In this document: piece by piece, positions 26,192-34,285 of the stretch | Layout of the letters: each line of letters starts with the position of its first letter | How positions within the stretch are numbered: position 1 is the stretch's first letter | DNA from: Anaerolineaceae bacterium | GTDB lineage: Bacteria > Chloroflexota > Anaerolineae > Anaerolineales > Anaerolineaceae | Assembly: GCA_017417055.1 (NCBI GenBank) | Contig: JAFPZX010000102.1 | Coordinates: forward strand, 1-54,507 | Length of the DNA stretch: 54,507 nucleotides | Direction of reading: 5' to 3' | Notes under the pieces: generated by a model | What the model was told of the DNA's origin: nothing | Databases searched by the model: none | What the model saw: the letters and a program-made list of their open reading frames with translations, nothing else | Translations under genes and position numbers: made by a program

Positions 26192-27652
26192 TCAGTCTTC
26201 CAGTTCGTTGACATAATCGGATGCGGAATCACCGGCAAAGCGGCCTGTGTTCACGCAATAGCCCATGGTGTTGCCCGGGAGCAGGAACATGTAGGAGTCA
26301 CCGTAGATGGTGCAGGTATCGGTACCGGCAGCAAAGAGGCCCGGAACCTTGTTCCAGTCATTATCAAGAACCTGAGCGAACTCGTTGATCTTGATGCCGC
26401 CCAGCGTACCATAAGCGCCGGGACGGAACTTGCCTGCGTAGAACGGGGCTTTTTCGATTGGCTTCATGTACTTCGCGTCCTTGTAGAACAGGGTGTCGCG
26501 GGATTCGCACATTTCGTTGTATTCATCGACCTGTTCGACCAGCGCATCCGGATCGATTCCCAGTTTTTCAGCCAGTTCTTCGATGGTGTCAGCTTTGACG
26601 ACATCCGGGTTGTCATTGGCAATAGAGGCTTCCACGGCATCGAGGAAATCGGAAACATCTTCCGGATGGTGGACGAAGTTGACCACATCCACGCCCTTCT
26701 TCATATACTGCTTGGCGATCTTGGAGTCGATGATGGAATAACCGATCGCACCTTTCTGGAAGGAGATCGCATTGCCGCAGAAGGTGGTGTTCTGCATTTC
26801 TTCTTCGTTGATGAAGCGTTTGCCCAGCTGGTTGACCATCAGGTTCGGCTGCATAAAGACAGACGGGATGCAGTCCGGACCGAAGTCGGAGTTCGGCAGG
26901 ATGTACATCATTTCAACATTCATTGGGGTGGTGGCTGCACCGGCTTCCATGGCCATGCGGATACCGTCGCCCTTCAAACCCGGGATGGCAAAGTTGAACA
27001 TGTTCTCGCGGAAGGTGTATCCGGTGCGTTCATGGATCATCGCCGGATTGTCGCCGGCGCCGCCGGTGGCCACGATGACTGCCTTGCAGCTGATCTGGAT
27101 TTCTTCACCGTCTTTGTCGGTGGCGAGAACGCCGCAGATCTTTCCTTCTTCGTCCTTCAAAATCTTCTTTGCAGGAGTTTCAAAGAGGATTTGAGCTCCG
27201 TTTTCCTGAGCGTAATCAGCCATGTGCTTATTCATGATGGCGCCGCCGTTGCGGCCGATGCCGCCGTTGACTGCCACGATGTGCCAGGTGGCTTCAGACT
27301 TCGGGAAGTATTTGTAAGCGCCGGCGAATTCTACGCCGCAGGTTTCTTCCAGCCATTTGATCGTGTCGCCGGAATTTTCAAAATAGCGCTTGACCAGACG
27401 TGCATCGGTGCGCCAGTGTGTATATTCTACGAATTTTTTGAAAGCACGTTCAACATCGATGTCGACCATCATGTCGCTCTGCTGTTTGGTTCCGATACCC
27501 AAAGGACCCATACCCATGTTTGCGGCACCGCCAACGACATTCGCCTTTTCCAACAAGATGACATTCATTCCATTTTCCGCGGACTGCGCGGTTGCGGCTA
27601 AACCGGAAGGACCACCGCCAATGACTACAACATCAGCTTCCATTGTTTTCAT
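26192..27652 (-). CDS. FAD-dependent oxidoreductase, fumarate-reductase type
   Basis: The 486-residue flavoprotein opens with the dinucleotide loop VVVIGGGPSGLAATAQSA (about 7-24) and ends with a GTDTCTIYGDSYMFLLPGN region typical of the FrdA/urocanate reductase/ketosteroid dehydrogenase superfamily. It has no signal peptide, heme domain or covalent FMN domain, so it is cytoplasmic and must receive electrons from a partner. The adjacent NuoG-GltD and NuoF-like proteins are the obvious donors. It likely reduces an activated C=C bond in the substrate. RBS GAGGAG. The 58-bp gap to the membrane protein gene upstream is compatible with one transcript. Confidence 0.88.
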   Translation of the reverse strand: MKTMEADVVVIGGGPSGLAATAQSAENGMNVILLEKANVVGGAANMGMGPLGIGTKQQSDMMVDIDVERAFKKFVEYTHWRTDARLVKRYFENSGDTIKWLEETCGVEFAGAYKYFPKSEATWHIVAVNGGIGRNGGAIMNKHMADYAQENGAQILFETPAKKILKDEEGKICGVLATDKDGEEIQISCKAVIVATGGAGDNPAMIHERTGYTFRENMFNFAIPGLKGDGIRMAMEAGAATTPMNVEMMYILPNSDFGPDCIPSVFMQPNLMVNQLGKRFINEEEMQNTTFCGNAISFQKGAIGYSIIDSKIAKQYMKKGVDVVNFVHHPEDVSDFLDAVEASIANDNPDVVKADTIEELAEKLGIDPDALVEQVDEYNEMCESRDTLFYKDAKYMKPIEKAPFYAGKFRPGAYGTLGGIKINEFAQVLDNDWNKVPGLFAAGTDTCTIYGDSYMFLLPGNTMGYCVNTGRFAGDSASDYVNELED

Positions 27653-27710
27653 ACTTAAAACATCTCCTCTTTTTTATATGAATCACAATCCTTGAATCTC
27701 ATCATTGTTT

Positions 27711-28163
27711 TCAAGGTTTGTTTGTACCATAACGATCACAAAACTTCTCGATCGGCTTTTCGATGATCGAAGCGCCGACGATCCCGACAATCAGCAGCTG
27801 GAAATATGTGGAAATCCAGGCCGGAAACAGATTCGGTCCGACACCGACATGGATCAGCGCCTGTCCGAAACTGACAATCGTAACAAAAATAAAATTGATA
27901 ACCAGGTTCCTTGCCAGCAGGTCCGCAAGGGTCCCCGGTTTTGTTTTACAAACTTCTCTGGCAAATTTCACACTAAGCGGACCCACCGGTATCAGGATTG
28001 CGGCAATCGTGTTGATCGTGAACGCGCAGCAGCAGCCGATCACCCAGCCCTGCAAGGTGTCACCGCCATTCAGGATGGTCGCTGCCGTGTTGATGATCAG
28101 CGCCATGCAGGTGTTTGTGATGATGTTCCATTTAAAGAACCATTCATTGTTATATTTCATCAT
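27711..28163 (-). CDS. Small four-helix membrane protein (paralogue)
   Basis: The 150-residue product has about four hydrophobic helices and is related to the protein at 20893-21357 (shared GCCCAFTINTIAAI-like second helix, F-A-x-E/K loop, ISTYFQLLIV final segment). It overlaps the end of the hydrolase gene by 4 bp (ATGA-type), a sign of translational coupling. The second codon is also ATG, so the start may be 28160. Function is unknown. A role near the FAD oxidoreductase, such as membrane docking or substrate exchange, would be consistent with its position. Confidence 0.72.
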   Translation of the reverse strand: MMKYNNEWFFKWNIITNTCMALIINTAATILNGGDTLQGWVIGCCCAFTINTIAAILIPVGPLSVKFAREVCKTKPGTLADLLARNLVINFIFVTIVSFGQALIHVGVGPNLFPAWISTYFQLLIVGIVGASIIEKPIEKFCDRYGTNKP

Positions 28164-29134
28164 TCAAATTTCTCTTTCAGAAATTCTTCTGTGAGTCGTA
28201 TCGCCTCATCAGCCTGTTCCCGGAAGGATGGGGCATGTGTTTTTCTCACTTCTTCGGGTGTTGCGAGATAGGCTTCTTCATTTGCGGCATCTTCCACATA
28301 GCCGTGGTGCATACCGGGCATGACATGGACTTTCGTTTCGACACCTGCTGCACGCAGATGTTCTGCGTAGAGCAGTCCTTCTTCCTTGAGGGAATCCCGT
28401 TCCGCAGGCAGGATCAATGCCGGTGCGGTCCCCCGAAGTTCTTCGGATGACGCACATACCGGTGAAACATAGGCATTGGAACGCTCTTCTTCTTTTGAAT
28501 AGAGCAGCGTGAATGCGCGCATCACATCATTAGCCATGTCGCAGTCATAATGCTTTTTTTCATTCGGCAGATGGACAGCGTCCAGATAAGGATAATGAAG
28601 CACCTGTGCTTTTAGTGAAAATTCGCCATTAAGTACAGTCTGCATCGCTGCCGCGGTGCTGAGTGTTGCACCAGCGGAATATCCCATCACGGCCATACGC
28701 TCCGGATCGATCCCGTATTCTGATGATTTCTGCCACATACGGCGGATAACCTGGTAGGCATCTTTTACTGCGGCAGGAAATGGATTTTCCGGAGCTAATC
28801 GGTAATTAACACCGATAACATGGATTCCGAGATCTCTTGCGATCCGTTCACACAGCCTGTCAGCTTTTTCCGCGTCGCCCATCATGAATCCGCCGCCATG
28901 AAATTCAAACAAGGCAGGACGAAGGCCGGAAAGCAAATTCCCCTGTGTGTCCTTAGCCTGATGGAAACAGATGCTGATCTTACGTCCCGGCAGAGCAAAT
29001 TCTGTCGTTTCGGCAAAACGCTTCTGCGACAGAACCATCTGACGGTTATAGGCGCGAAGATCCGGAAGCATGTCCAAAAAGCCCCTGAGCGCAGGATCTG
29101 TAATTTCAGGACAAAGCCGTTCCCGCCTTGCCAT
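28160..29134 (-). CDS. Alpha/beta-hydrolase, hormone-sensitive-lipase family
   Basis: The 324-residue esterase-like protein has the oxyanion motif HGGGFMMG (about 79-86), the nucleophile elbow MGYSAGAT (Ser in G-Y-S-A-G near residue 150), an Asp in PAERDSLKEE and a His in MPGMHHGY, completing the triad of HSL-family carboxylesterases. It would hydrolyse an ester, lactone or amide of a small acid. No signal peptide is seen. It starts 2 bp past the acyl kinase stop, with AAGGAG overlapping that gene's end, so it is firmly inside the operon. It is the second hydrolase of the cluster besides the ACP-CocE fusion. Confidence 0.88.
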   Translation of the reverse strand: MARRERLCPEITDPALRGFLDMLPDLRAYNRQMVLSQKRFAETTEFALPGRKISICFHQAKDTQGNLLSGLRPALFEFHGGGFMMGDAEKADRLCERIARDLGIHVIGVNYRLAPENPFPAAVKDAYQVIRRMWQKSSEYGIDPERMAVMGYSAGATLSTAAAMQTVLNGEFSLKAQVLHYPYLDAVHLPNEKKHYDCDMANDVMRAFTLLYSKEEERSNAYVSPVCASSEELRGTAPALILPAERDSLKEEGLLYAEHLRAAGVETKVHVMPGMHHGYVEDAANEEAYLATPEEVRKTHAPSFREQADEAIRLTEEFLKEKFE

Positions 29135-29136
29135 TC

Positions 29137-30249
29137 TTACTCCTTCGGTTCAAAATCAAAACCGGTCCATACCGGGACGCCGGTATATTCCTTGGTTTCT
29201 TCCTCACCGGTCAATGCGCGGATGGCGCCGGAGGCCAGGGCTTCCATTTCAAAGTCACCGCCATAGACGATGAACGGAGCCACCCAGCCGGCATACTTTT
29301 TGACATCGGCGATGAATTCTTTATCGTTGGAAACACCGCCGGTCATGACGACTGCGTTAACTTTTCCTTCCAGAACACAGGCATAGGAACCGATGTATTT
29401 CGCCAGCTGATAGGCAAAATTGTGGCAGACCAGCTCCGCCCATTTGTCGCCTTTGCTGATTCGTTCGCGGATCTCGAACATGTTGTCGGTGCCGAGCAGA
29501 CCCAGCAGACCGCCGGTCTTGGAGATCTTCTTTTTCATATCATCCAGGGTGTATTTCCCGGAAAAACACATCTTGACGACGGGCATGAGCGGCACATAAC
29601 CGCTGCGGTTCGGAGCCATCGGACCGTCACCGTTCAGCACGTCGTTGGCGTCTACGATGCGTCCGTGTTTCTGGGCAGTGATGGATGTGCCGCCGCCGAC
29701 ATGACACACGACGAAATTGCACTCTTCATATTTCTTCCCCAGCTCCTTCGCGGCCCGCATGGCGACTTCCTTCTGGTTCAGTACATGAACGTGGGACTCG
29801 CGGTAAATGCCTTTGATGCCGGTAACTCTGGCGACATCGTCGAATTCATCCACATCCGGCGGATTAACCAGATAAGCGGGTTTCCCTGTTTCCCTGGCGA
29901 ATGCATCGATGATTTGAGCACCGAGGATGGCCGGATGTTCCATCAGTCGGCCTGATGAGCAGTCGTCCAGGATCTTTTCATTGACCGGGAAAATGCCGCC
30001 CGGTGTGGAAACCAGACCGCCGGAATAGGCAGCAAAAGCATCCATATCGGAAATCTTGACACCGGCTTTTTCCAGTTCATCCAGAATGGTTTTTACCCGA
30101 TAGGGCTTTTGATCGCTGACACGGGCGAAGGTTTTCAATACTTCCGGATCATGCTGCACGTTTGCTTTGAATAAACGTTCTTCGCCGTCAAAAACAGCCA
30201 GTTTCGTTGAGGTCGAACCCGGGCTGAGTGTAAAAATCTTATATCCCAT
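29137..30249 (-). CDS. Butyrate-kinase-like acyl kinase (second copy)
   Basis: The 370-residue ASKHA kinase has LSPGSTSTKLAVF at the N-terminus, CHVGGGTSITAQKHG in the centre and VMTGGVSNDKEFI near the C-terminus. It is similar to but clearly diverged from the copy at 18744-19850. It directly follows the second phosphotransacylase gene by about 75 bp. Together they would turn an acyl thioester into free acid and ATP. The presence of two separate pairs suggests that the pathway yields two different acyl groups. RBS GGAG before ATG 30249. Confidence 0.9.
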   Translation of the reverse strand: MGYKIFTLSPGSTSTKLAVFDGEERLFKANVQHDPEVLKTFARVSDQKPYRVKTILDELEKAGVKISDMDAFAAYSGGLVSTPGGIFPVNEKILDDCSSGRLMEHPAILGAQIIDAFARETGKPAYLVNPPDVDEFDDVARVTGIKGIYRESHVHVLNQKEVAMRAAKELGKKYEECNFVVCHVGGGTSITAQKHGRIVDANDVLNGDGPMAPNRSGYVPLMPVVKMCFSGKYTLDDMKKKISKTGGLLGLLGTDNMFEIRERISKGDKWAELVCHNFAYQLAKYIGSYACVLEGKVNAVVMTGGVSNDKEFIADVKKYAGWVAPFIVYGGDFEMEALASGAIRALTGEEETKEYTGVPVWTGFDFEPKE

Positions 30250-30308
30250 CTCTTACAGTCTCCTGTATAAATTTAAAACACGTCTACTATTTAGTCTTTC
30301 ATTCAAAG

Positions 30309-30329
30309 ATCACTGACCACCGGCTACTG
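30309..30329. repeat. Short heptanucleotide tract at a stop codon
   Basis: Three 7-bp units (ATCACTG, ACCACCG, GCTACTG) cover the TAG stop of the second phosphotransacylase gene. This is the weakest of the six tracts. Confidence 0.4.
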
Positions 30330-31322
30330 AGCAGCAATAATAACCATGGCGATATCGCCGACGATCTCATCTACGGAAGAACCGCGGGATGAATCCGCGA
30401 CCGGTTTGTTGAAACCGGAGAGCGTATGTCCGTATCCCTTGCCGCCTGCGAAGATCTGGATCATCTTGATGCCGATGTTCGCAGCGCTCAGATCCGGGAA
30501 GATCAGGATGTTAGCCTTACCGGCAACGTCGCTATCCCTCTTTACTTTCTTTGCGGCCACAGCTGGGACGACAGCTGTATCCAGCTGAAATTCGCCGTCA
30601 ACCTTCAGGTCCGGACGGCGTTCTTTGACGATTCGTATCGCTTCATTGATCTTGTCGACGCTTTCAGCAGTGCCGCTGCCGAGAGTGGAGAAACTCAGGA
30701 ACGCACAGCGCGGTTCCCAGCCCATCAGCGCATGGACATTGTCACAGGTTGCGATGGCGATGGAGGCCAGGTCATCTGCTTTCGGTTCCGGGTTCAGACC
30801 GCAGTCCGCAAGGGCAAGCAGGCTGCCCTCGGATCCCTGGAAATTCGGGATTTCGGTGAGGGCAAAAATGGACGGGACATCGACGCCGTCCTGCATGCCG
30901 ATTGCCTGCATGGCTGTCATCAGCACGTCGCCGGTGGTGTTGACGTGTCCGCAGAAGGTACAGTCAACAAAGCCGGCCGCTTCCATGATCATGGCATAGT
31001 ACATGGGGTTGCCCATCTTGCGGCGGGCGCCTTTTTCGGAAAGCTGGCGTTTGTCAGCGGGATATTCCATATATTTCGCGATAACTTCCGCCTTGAAGGC
31101 TTCATCGGTAATATCAACGATTTCCATATCATCTACGCTGACGCCCACGCGGGCAGCGGTTTCGCGGATGACGGCGGGATCATTGACGAGAACCGGAATA
31201 CCGATTCCTTCGTCTTTGACGCGGCGGGCAGCGAGCAAGGTTTTGTCGGCTTCACATTCAGGAAGCGCGATACGTTTCGGGGATTGTTTGGCTTTTTCGA
31301 TCAGGGTTTCAATAAGTGACAT
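30324..31322 (-). CDS. Phosphate acyltransferase (second copy)
   Basis: The 332-residue Pta/Ptb-fold enzyme is paralogous to the copy at 15329-16333. It shares EGSEGSLLALADCG-type (here QGSEGSLLALADCG), SFSTLGSGTA and KANILIFPDLSAAN. RBS GAGGAAG. It lies 30 bp past the second AcpS and upstream of the second acyl kinase, repeating the AcpS-Pta association seen at 14.9-16.3 kb. The acyl donor could be the ACP domains of the hydrolase fusion encoded two genes upstream, which would make it an acyl-ACP:phosphate transferase; this is inference. PlsX does acyl-ACP to acyl phosphate but belongs to the same structural superfamily and is more distant in sequence. Confidence 0.9.
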   Translation of the reverse strand: MSLIETLIEKAKQSPKRIALPECEADKTLLAARRVKDEGIGIPVLVNDPAVIRETAARVGVSVDDMEIVDITDEAFKAEVIAKYMEYPADKRQLSEKGARRKMGNPMYYAMIMEAAGFVDCTFCGHVNTTGDVLMTAMQAIGMQDGVDVPSIFALTEIPNFQGSEGSLLALADCGLNPEPKADDLASIAIATCDNVHALMGWEPRCAFLSFSTLGSGTAESVDKINEAIRIVKERRPDLKVDGEFQLDTAVVPAVAAKKVKRDSDVAGKANILIFPDLSAANIGIKMIQIFAGGKGYGHTLSGFNKPVADSSRGSSVDEIVGDIAMVIIAAQ

Positions 31323-31352
31323 AGTTTACTTCCTCAATCCGGGGATTTGTGA

Positions 31353-31727
31353 TCATCCCTCGGAAATGGCAAAAGCCTGGGCATAACCATCGTCATAAGA
31401 GATGCTTATGTGGACGGTTTTTATTGCTTTTCCGGCAGCGTGCCGCAGCAGTGCACCGGATAATGTAACGTGAGGAGCGCCGGTGTCATCATCAAGAATT
31501 TCGATTTCATTGAGCCGGGCATGTTCCGGATCAGCCCCGAGCGCTTTGAAGACAGCTTCTTTCGCGGCATATCGGGTGCAGAAATATTCTCCGGGGAGTG
31601 AACGGTTTTTTGCCTGTTCCTGCTCCTTTTTTGTGAAGGTTTTCTCCCGGAAAGGGTCCCCGGGCTGAAGGACAGATTCCGGAATCCTTTCCATTTTCAA
31701 AAAATCAGTTCCGACCCCGATGATCAC
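31353..31727 (-). CDS. acpS: Holo-acyl-carrier-protein synthase (second copy)
   Basis: The 124-residue phosphopantetheinyl transferase has IIGVGTDFLKMERI at the N-terminus and YFCTRYAAKEAVFKALG in the centre (Asp and Glu metal/active-site positions). The start is GTG at 31727, with GAGGAG six bases upstream, giving the family-typical N-terminus (M)IIGVGTD. The upstream ATG at 31751 lacks a ribosome binding site and adds eight non-conserved residues. It lies between the tandem-ACP hydrolase and the second phosphotransacylase, so it probably arms the two fused carrier domains. Confidence 0.92.
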   Translation of the reverse strand: MIIGVGTDFLKMERIPESVLQPGDPFREKTFTKKEQEQAKNRSLPGEYFCTRYAAKEAVFKALGADPEHARLNEIEILDDDTGAPHVTLSGALLRHAAGKAIKTVHISISYDDGYAQAFAISEG

Positions 31728-31754
31728 AAAATGCTCCTCTGCAATACGCATTTA

Positions 31755-31784
31755 TGCCGGGACGGAAAAGAATCCGCCCCGGCA
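31755..31784. other. Intergenic hairpin after ACP-hydrolase gene
   Basis: TGCCGGG pairs with CCCGGCA, with an inner GGA/TCC pairing, directly past the stop of the ACP-CocE gene. There is no U-tract. It could protect the 3' end of the hydrolase message or reduce expression of downstream genes. Confidence 0.6.
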
Positions 31785-31791
31785 GATGATT

Positions 31792-34248
31792 TTAGCGATA
31801 GACGTAATCTCCGGCTTTGTACTTCGGAGGGATCACCGGTACCTGGATGAAGGACTGATACTGTCCGCCGGTATAAATGATCTGGCGGCCGTGGTTGTCT
31901 GTATCCCAGGCGAGCGGTTCGAACCAACCCTCACGGATATACCGTCCGGCGATCTGGACACGAAGCTTTTCACCCTTGTGCCAAGTGCGTGCGGACGGGA
32001 CGATTTCGATATCGACCGGGACGATCTCACCCGGCTGAACCTTGAGTTCACGGCGGTGGGCCATGACCGGCTGAACCATCAGACCCTTGATGGTCTGACA
32101 TTCTTTCGGATCCAGCTCGCGGTGGGAGATGCGGCATTTGCCCCAGGCGCCCGGATGCGGTTCATTCAGGGTGTACCACGGGATCCAGTTGCCGTTTTCG
32201 TCAGCTTTCTGGATGTTGATGAACATGTCCATATCGTTGTAGCTTTCCGGTGCTACGAACAGGTGCAGGTACATGTAGCCGGTGAGTTCAGTGTCTTCAT
32301 TGAAGGTCATATCGAATTCGACCTGACCGGTGTTGCCGTCATAAGCGACTGAACTTTCCACAGAAACCGGTTCGTCGCGCATTGTCAGGTTCTTTGGATC
32401 AGATGCGTCGAAGTAGAATTTCTTGTATTCCGTGCGCTTGAGCGGGAATTCATTTTCCGGGCGGCGGACCTGGTAGTCGCAGTCGTAGGCATCCATGATG
32501 TCCAGACGGACACGCGGGGTCATTTCCCAGCCATTGTGGATGTCCTTCAGATAGCGGTCATAGAAGCGTTTCAGGTCTTCGAGGTTTTCCGGCTGATAGG
32601 TATCCGGCCATTCAAAATCGCGGTGAGCGCGCAGCCATTTGAGCTTGGTCTTCGCTTTGCGGAAGGCCTGGACGGAACCGCGCAGATGGAAGTGTGAGAA
32701 ACCGGCTGTCTGATAGACCGGGCAGATGACCTTGGAGAAATCAGGCCGTTTGTCTTCCCAGTAACCGTTCATCAGCGGATATTTTACAGCCATATCGACC
32801 TGGCTGTCGACACCGCCGGTACCGGTGACCTGGGCGGAGATGAATTTGTTGAAGGAAAGGGCAGGAACGCCGCCTTCGTAGAAAGATTCGCGGTAAAGAT
32901 CGGTGGTGCATTCCCATGGTGCGATGCACTTCAAGTGCGGCGGCTGCATGGAGGCAATGCCCCATTGGTGCATGGCGACACCGGAGTTCCCCGCCATACC
33001 GACATTCCCGTTGCACCAGTGCTGTACGCCCAGCCATTCCACGAAGTCGTAGCCGTCTTCGCGGTCCTGATGGGTGAACATATGGACGTTGCCTTCAGAG
33101 TGACCGGCGCCGCGGACATCAACATTAGCCACAGCATAGCCCTGATAGCACCAGTACATCGGATCCGGTGATTCGAATTTCGCAAATTTGGAAACGGTGT
33201 GCGGCGGCACGCCCATGATCTGCCATTCGCTCATACCTTCGCCCGGGCGTTTGCCGAACCAGGACCAGGAGACAATGGCAGGATATTTCTGACTTTCATC
33301 TTTCGGACGATAGATATCGCAGTAGATGGTGACGCCATCGCGCATCTTGACCGGAACATCCTGTTCGCAGAGAATGCCGGGGGCACATTCATAAACGCGC
33401 TGGTTGAACGCCGGGCAGAAGCCCTGTCCCATACGGGCCATCGGGTCATCGGATTCGGACAGGTCAACACTCGGATCCACTGCGACCGGCTTGCGGGCAA
33501 CCATATAAATGGCGTCCAGTTCTTCGCCCTGGAAGGTTTCCCGCAGGGTGAAGCGTTCGCGCAGTGCCAGTTCATCATCATGATCGGATTTCGCGGAGGT
33601 TGCTCCCTCTTCCGCGGCAGGAGAGGCAGCCGGTGCTCCTGTCGGAGCTGAAGCCGGCGCAGCTGCCGGTACGGAGGCGGCTGAATCAGCTTCTTCACCA
33701 AGACATTCGGTCAGGACATAATCAACAGCCTCACCGAAGGTAGCCTGTCTGCGGAAAGACATAAACGGAATCTCTGTGTCAAATTCATCTTCGAGGAAGG
33801 TGGTAATTTGTGAATATTGGGTGGATTTGGCGTTGCAGTCTTCTACAAAGCGGGTGGCTTCGGAGAATTCTTCCGGCTTTTTCCCGAAGAGCTGGGATGC
33901 GCGCTCGACCAATTTATCCAGAATTTCCTTGCGGCGTCCGGTCGCAGGTGCAGCTGCCGGTGCGGCTGCCGGAGCCGGTGCTGCTGCAGTGTCTGCTTCT
34001 TCACCGAGACATTCGGTCAGCACATAATCAACGGCATCGCCGAAAGTAGCCTGACGGCGGAAGGACATAAAGGGAATTTCCGTGTCAAATTCATCCTCAA
34101 GAAATGTTGTGATCTGGGAGTACTGGGTCGATTTAGCGTTGCAGTCCTCCACGAATCGGGTATCTTCGGAAAACTCCGCAGGGCTCTTACCGAAAAGCTG
34201 GGAAGCCCGTTCGATGAGTTTTTCATAGATCTCCTGTCTGATACTCAT
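31792..34248 (-). CDS. Tandem acyl-carrier domains fused to CocE/NonD hydrolase
   Basis: The 818-residue product has three parts. Two acyl-carrier-like domains lie at about 3-86 and 105-188, repeated with a 102-residue period. Each has the candidate phosphopantetheine serine in DCNAKSTQYSQ (Ser40 and Ser142) and helix II TTFLEDEFDTEIPF. An Ala/Pro linker runs over 189-220. A CocE/NonD (peptidase S15-type) hydrolase fills the rest, with DVRGAGHSEG, the nucleophile elbow GMAGNSGVAM (Ser422) and a C-terminal jelly-roll. Such esterases cut acyl esters and amides. Fusion to carriers suggests the acyl group is passed to or held on the protein's own pantetheine arms. Start ATG 34248 has AGGAGG upstream; an in-frame start at 34284 lacks one. 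Confidence 0.9.
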   Translation of the reverse strand: MSIRQEIYEKLIERASQLFGKSPAEFSEDTRFVEDCNAKSTQYSQITTFLEDEFDTEIPFMSFRRQATFGDAVDYVLTECLGEEADTAAAPAPAAAPAAAPATGRRKEILDKLVERASQLFGKKPEEFSEATRFVEDCNAKSTQYSQITTFLEDEFDTEIPFMSFRRQATFGEAVDYVLTECLGEEADSAASVPAAAPASAPTGAPAASPAAEEGATSAKSDHDDELALRERFTLRETFQGEELDAIYMVARKPVAVDPSVDLSESDDPMARMGQGFCPAFNQRVYECAPGILCEQDVPVKMRDGVTIYCDIYRPKDESQKYPAIVSWSWFGKRPGEGMSEWQIMGVPPHTVSKFAKFESPDPMYWCYQGYAVANVDVRGAGHSEGNVHMFTHQDREDGYDFVEWLGVQHWCNGNVGMAGNSGVAMHQWGIASMQPPHLKCIAPWECTTDLYRESFYEGGVPALSFNKFISAQVTGTGGVDSQVDMAVKYPLMNGYWEDKRPDFSKVICPVYQTAGFSHFHLRGSVQAFRKAKTKLKWLRAHRDFEWPDTYQPENLEDLKRFYDRYLKDIHNGWEMTPRVRLDIMDAYDCDYQVRRPENEFPLKRTEYKKFYFDASDPKNLTMRDEPVSVESSVAYDGNTGQVEFDMTFNEDTELTGYMYLHLFVAPESYNDMDMFINIQKADENGNWIPWYTLNEPHPGAWGKCRISHRELDPKECQTIKGLMVQPVMAHRRELKVQPGEIVPVDIEIVPSARTWHKGEKLRVQIAGRYIREGWFEPLAWDTDNHGRQIIYTGGQYQSFIQVPVIPPKYKAGDYVYR

Positions 34249-34285
34249 AAATTTCCTCCTCGTAATGTAAATCTTTATAAACAAA

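Noticed and set aside
14926-31322. Classical butyrate fermentation operon
   Set aside because: Crotonase, 3-hydroxybutyryl-CoA dehydrogenase, butyryl-CoA dehydrogenase and Etf genes are absent, and two diverged kinase/Pta pairs plus ACPs do not fit.
31728-31751. ATG at 31751 as start of the second AcpS
   Set aside because: It has no ribosome binding site and adds non-conserved residues. GTG at 31727 has GAGGAG at proper spacing and gives the family N-terminus.
14926-34248. Polyketide or fatty-acid biosynthesis cluster
   Set aside because: ACPs and AcpS are present, but there is no ketosynthase, acyltransferase, ketoreductase or dehydratase module. Phosphotransacylases and acyl kinases point to catabolism.
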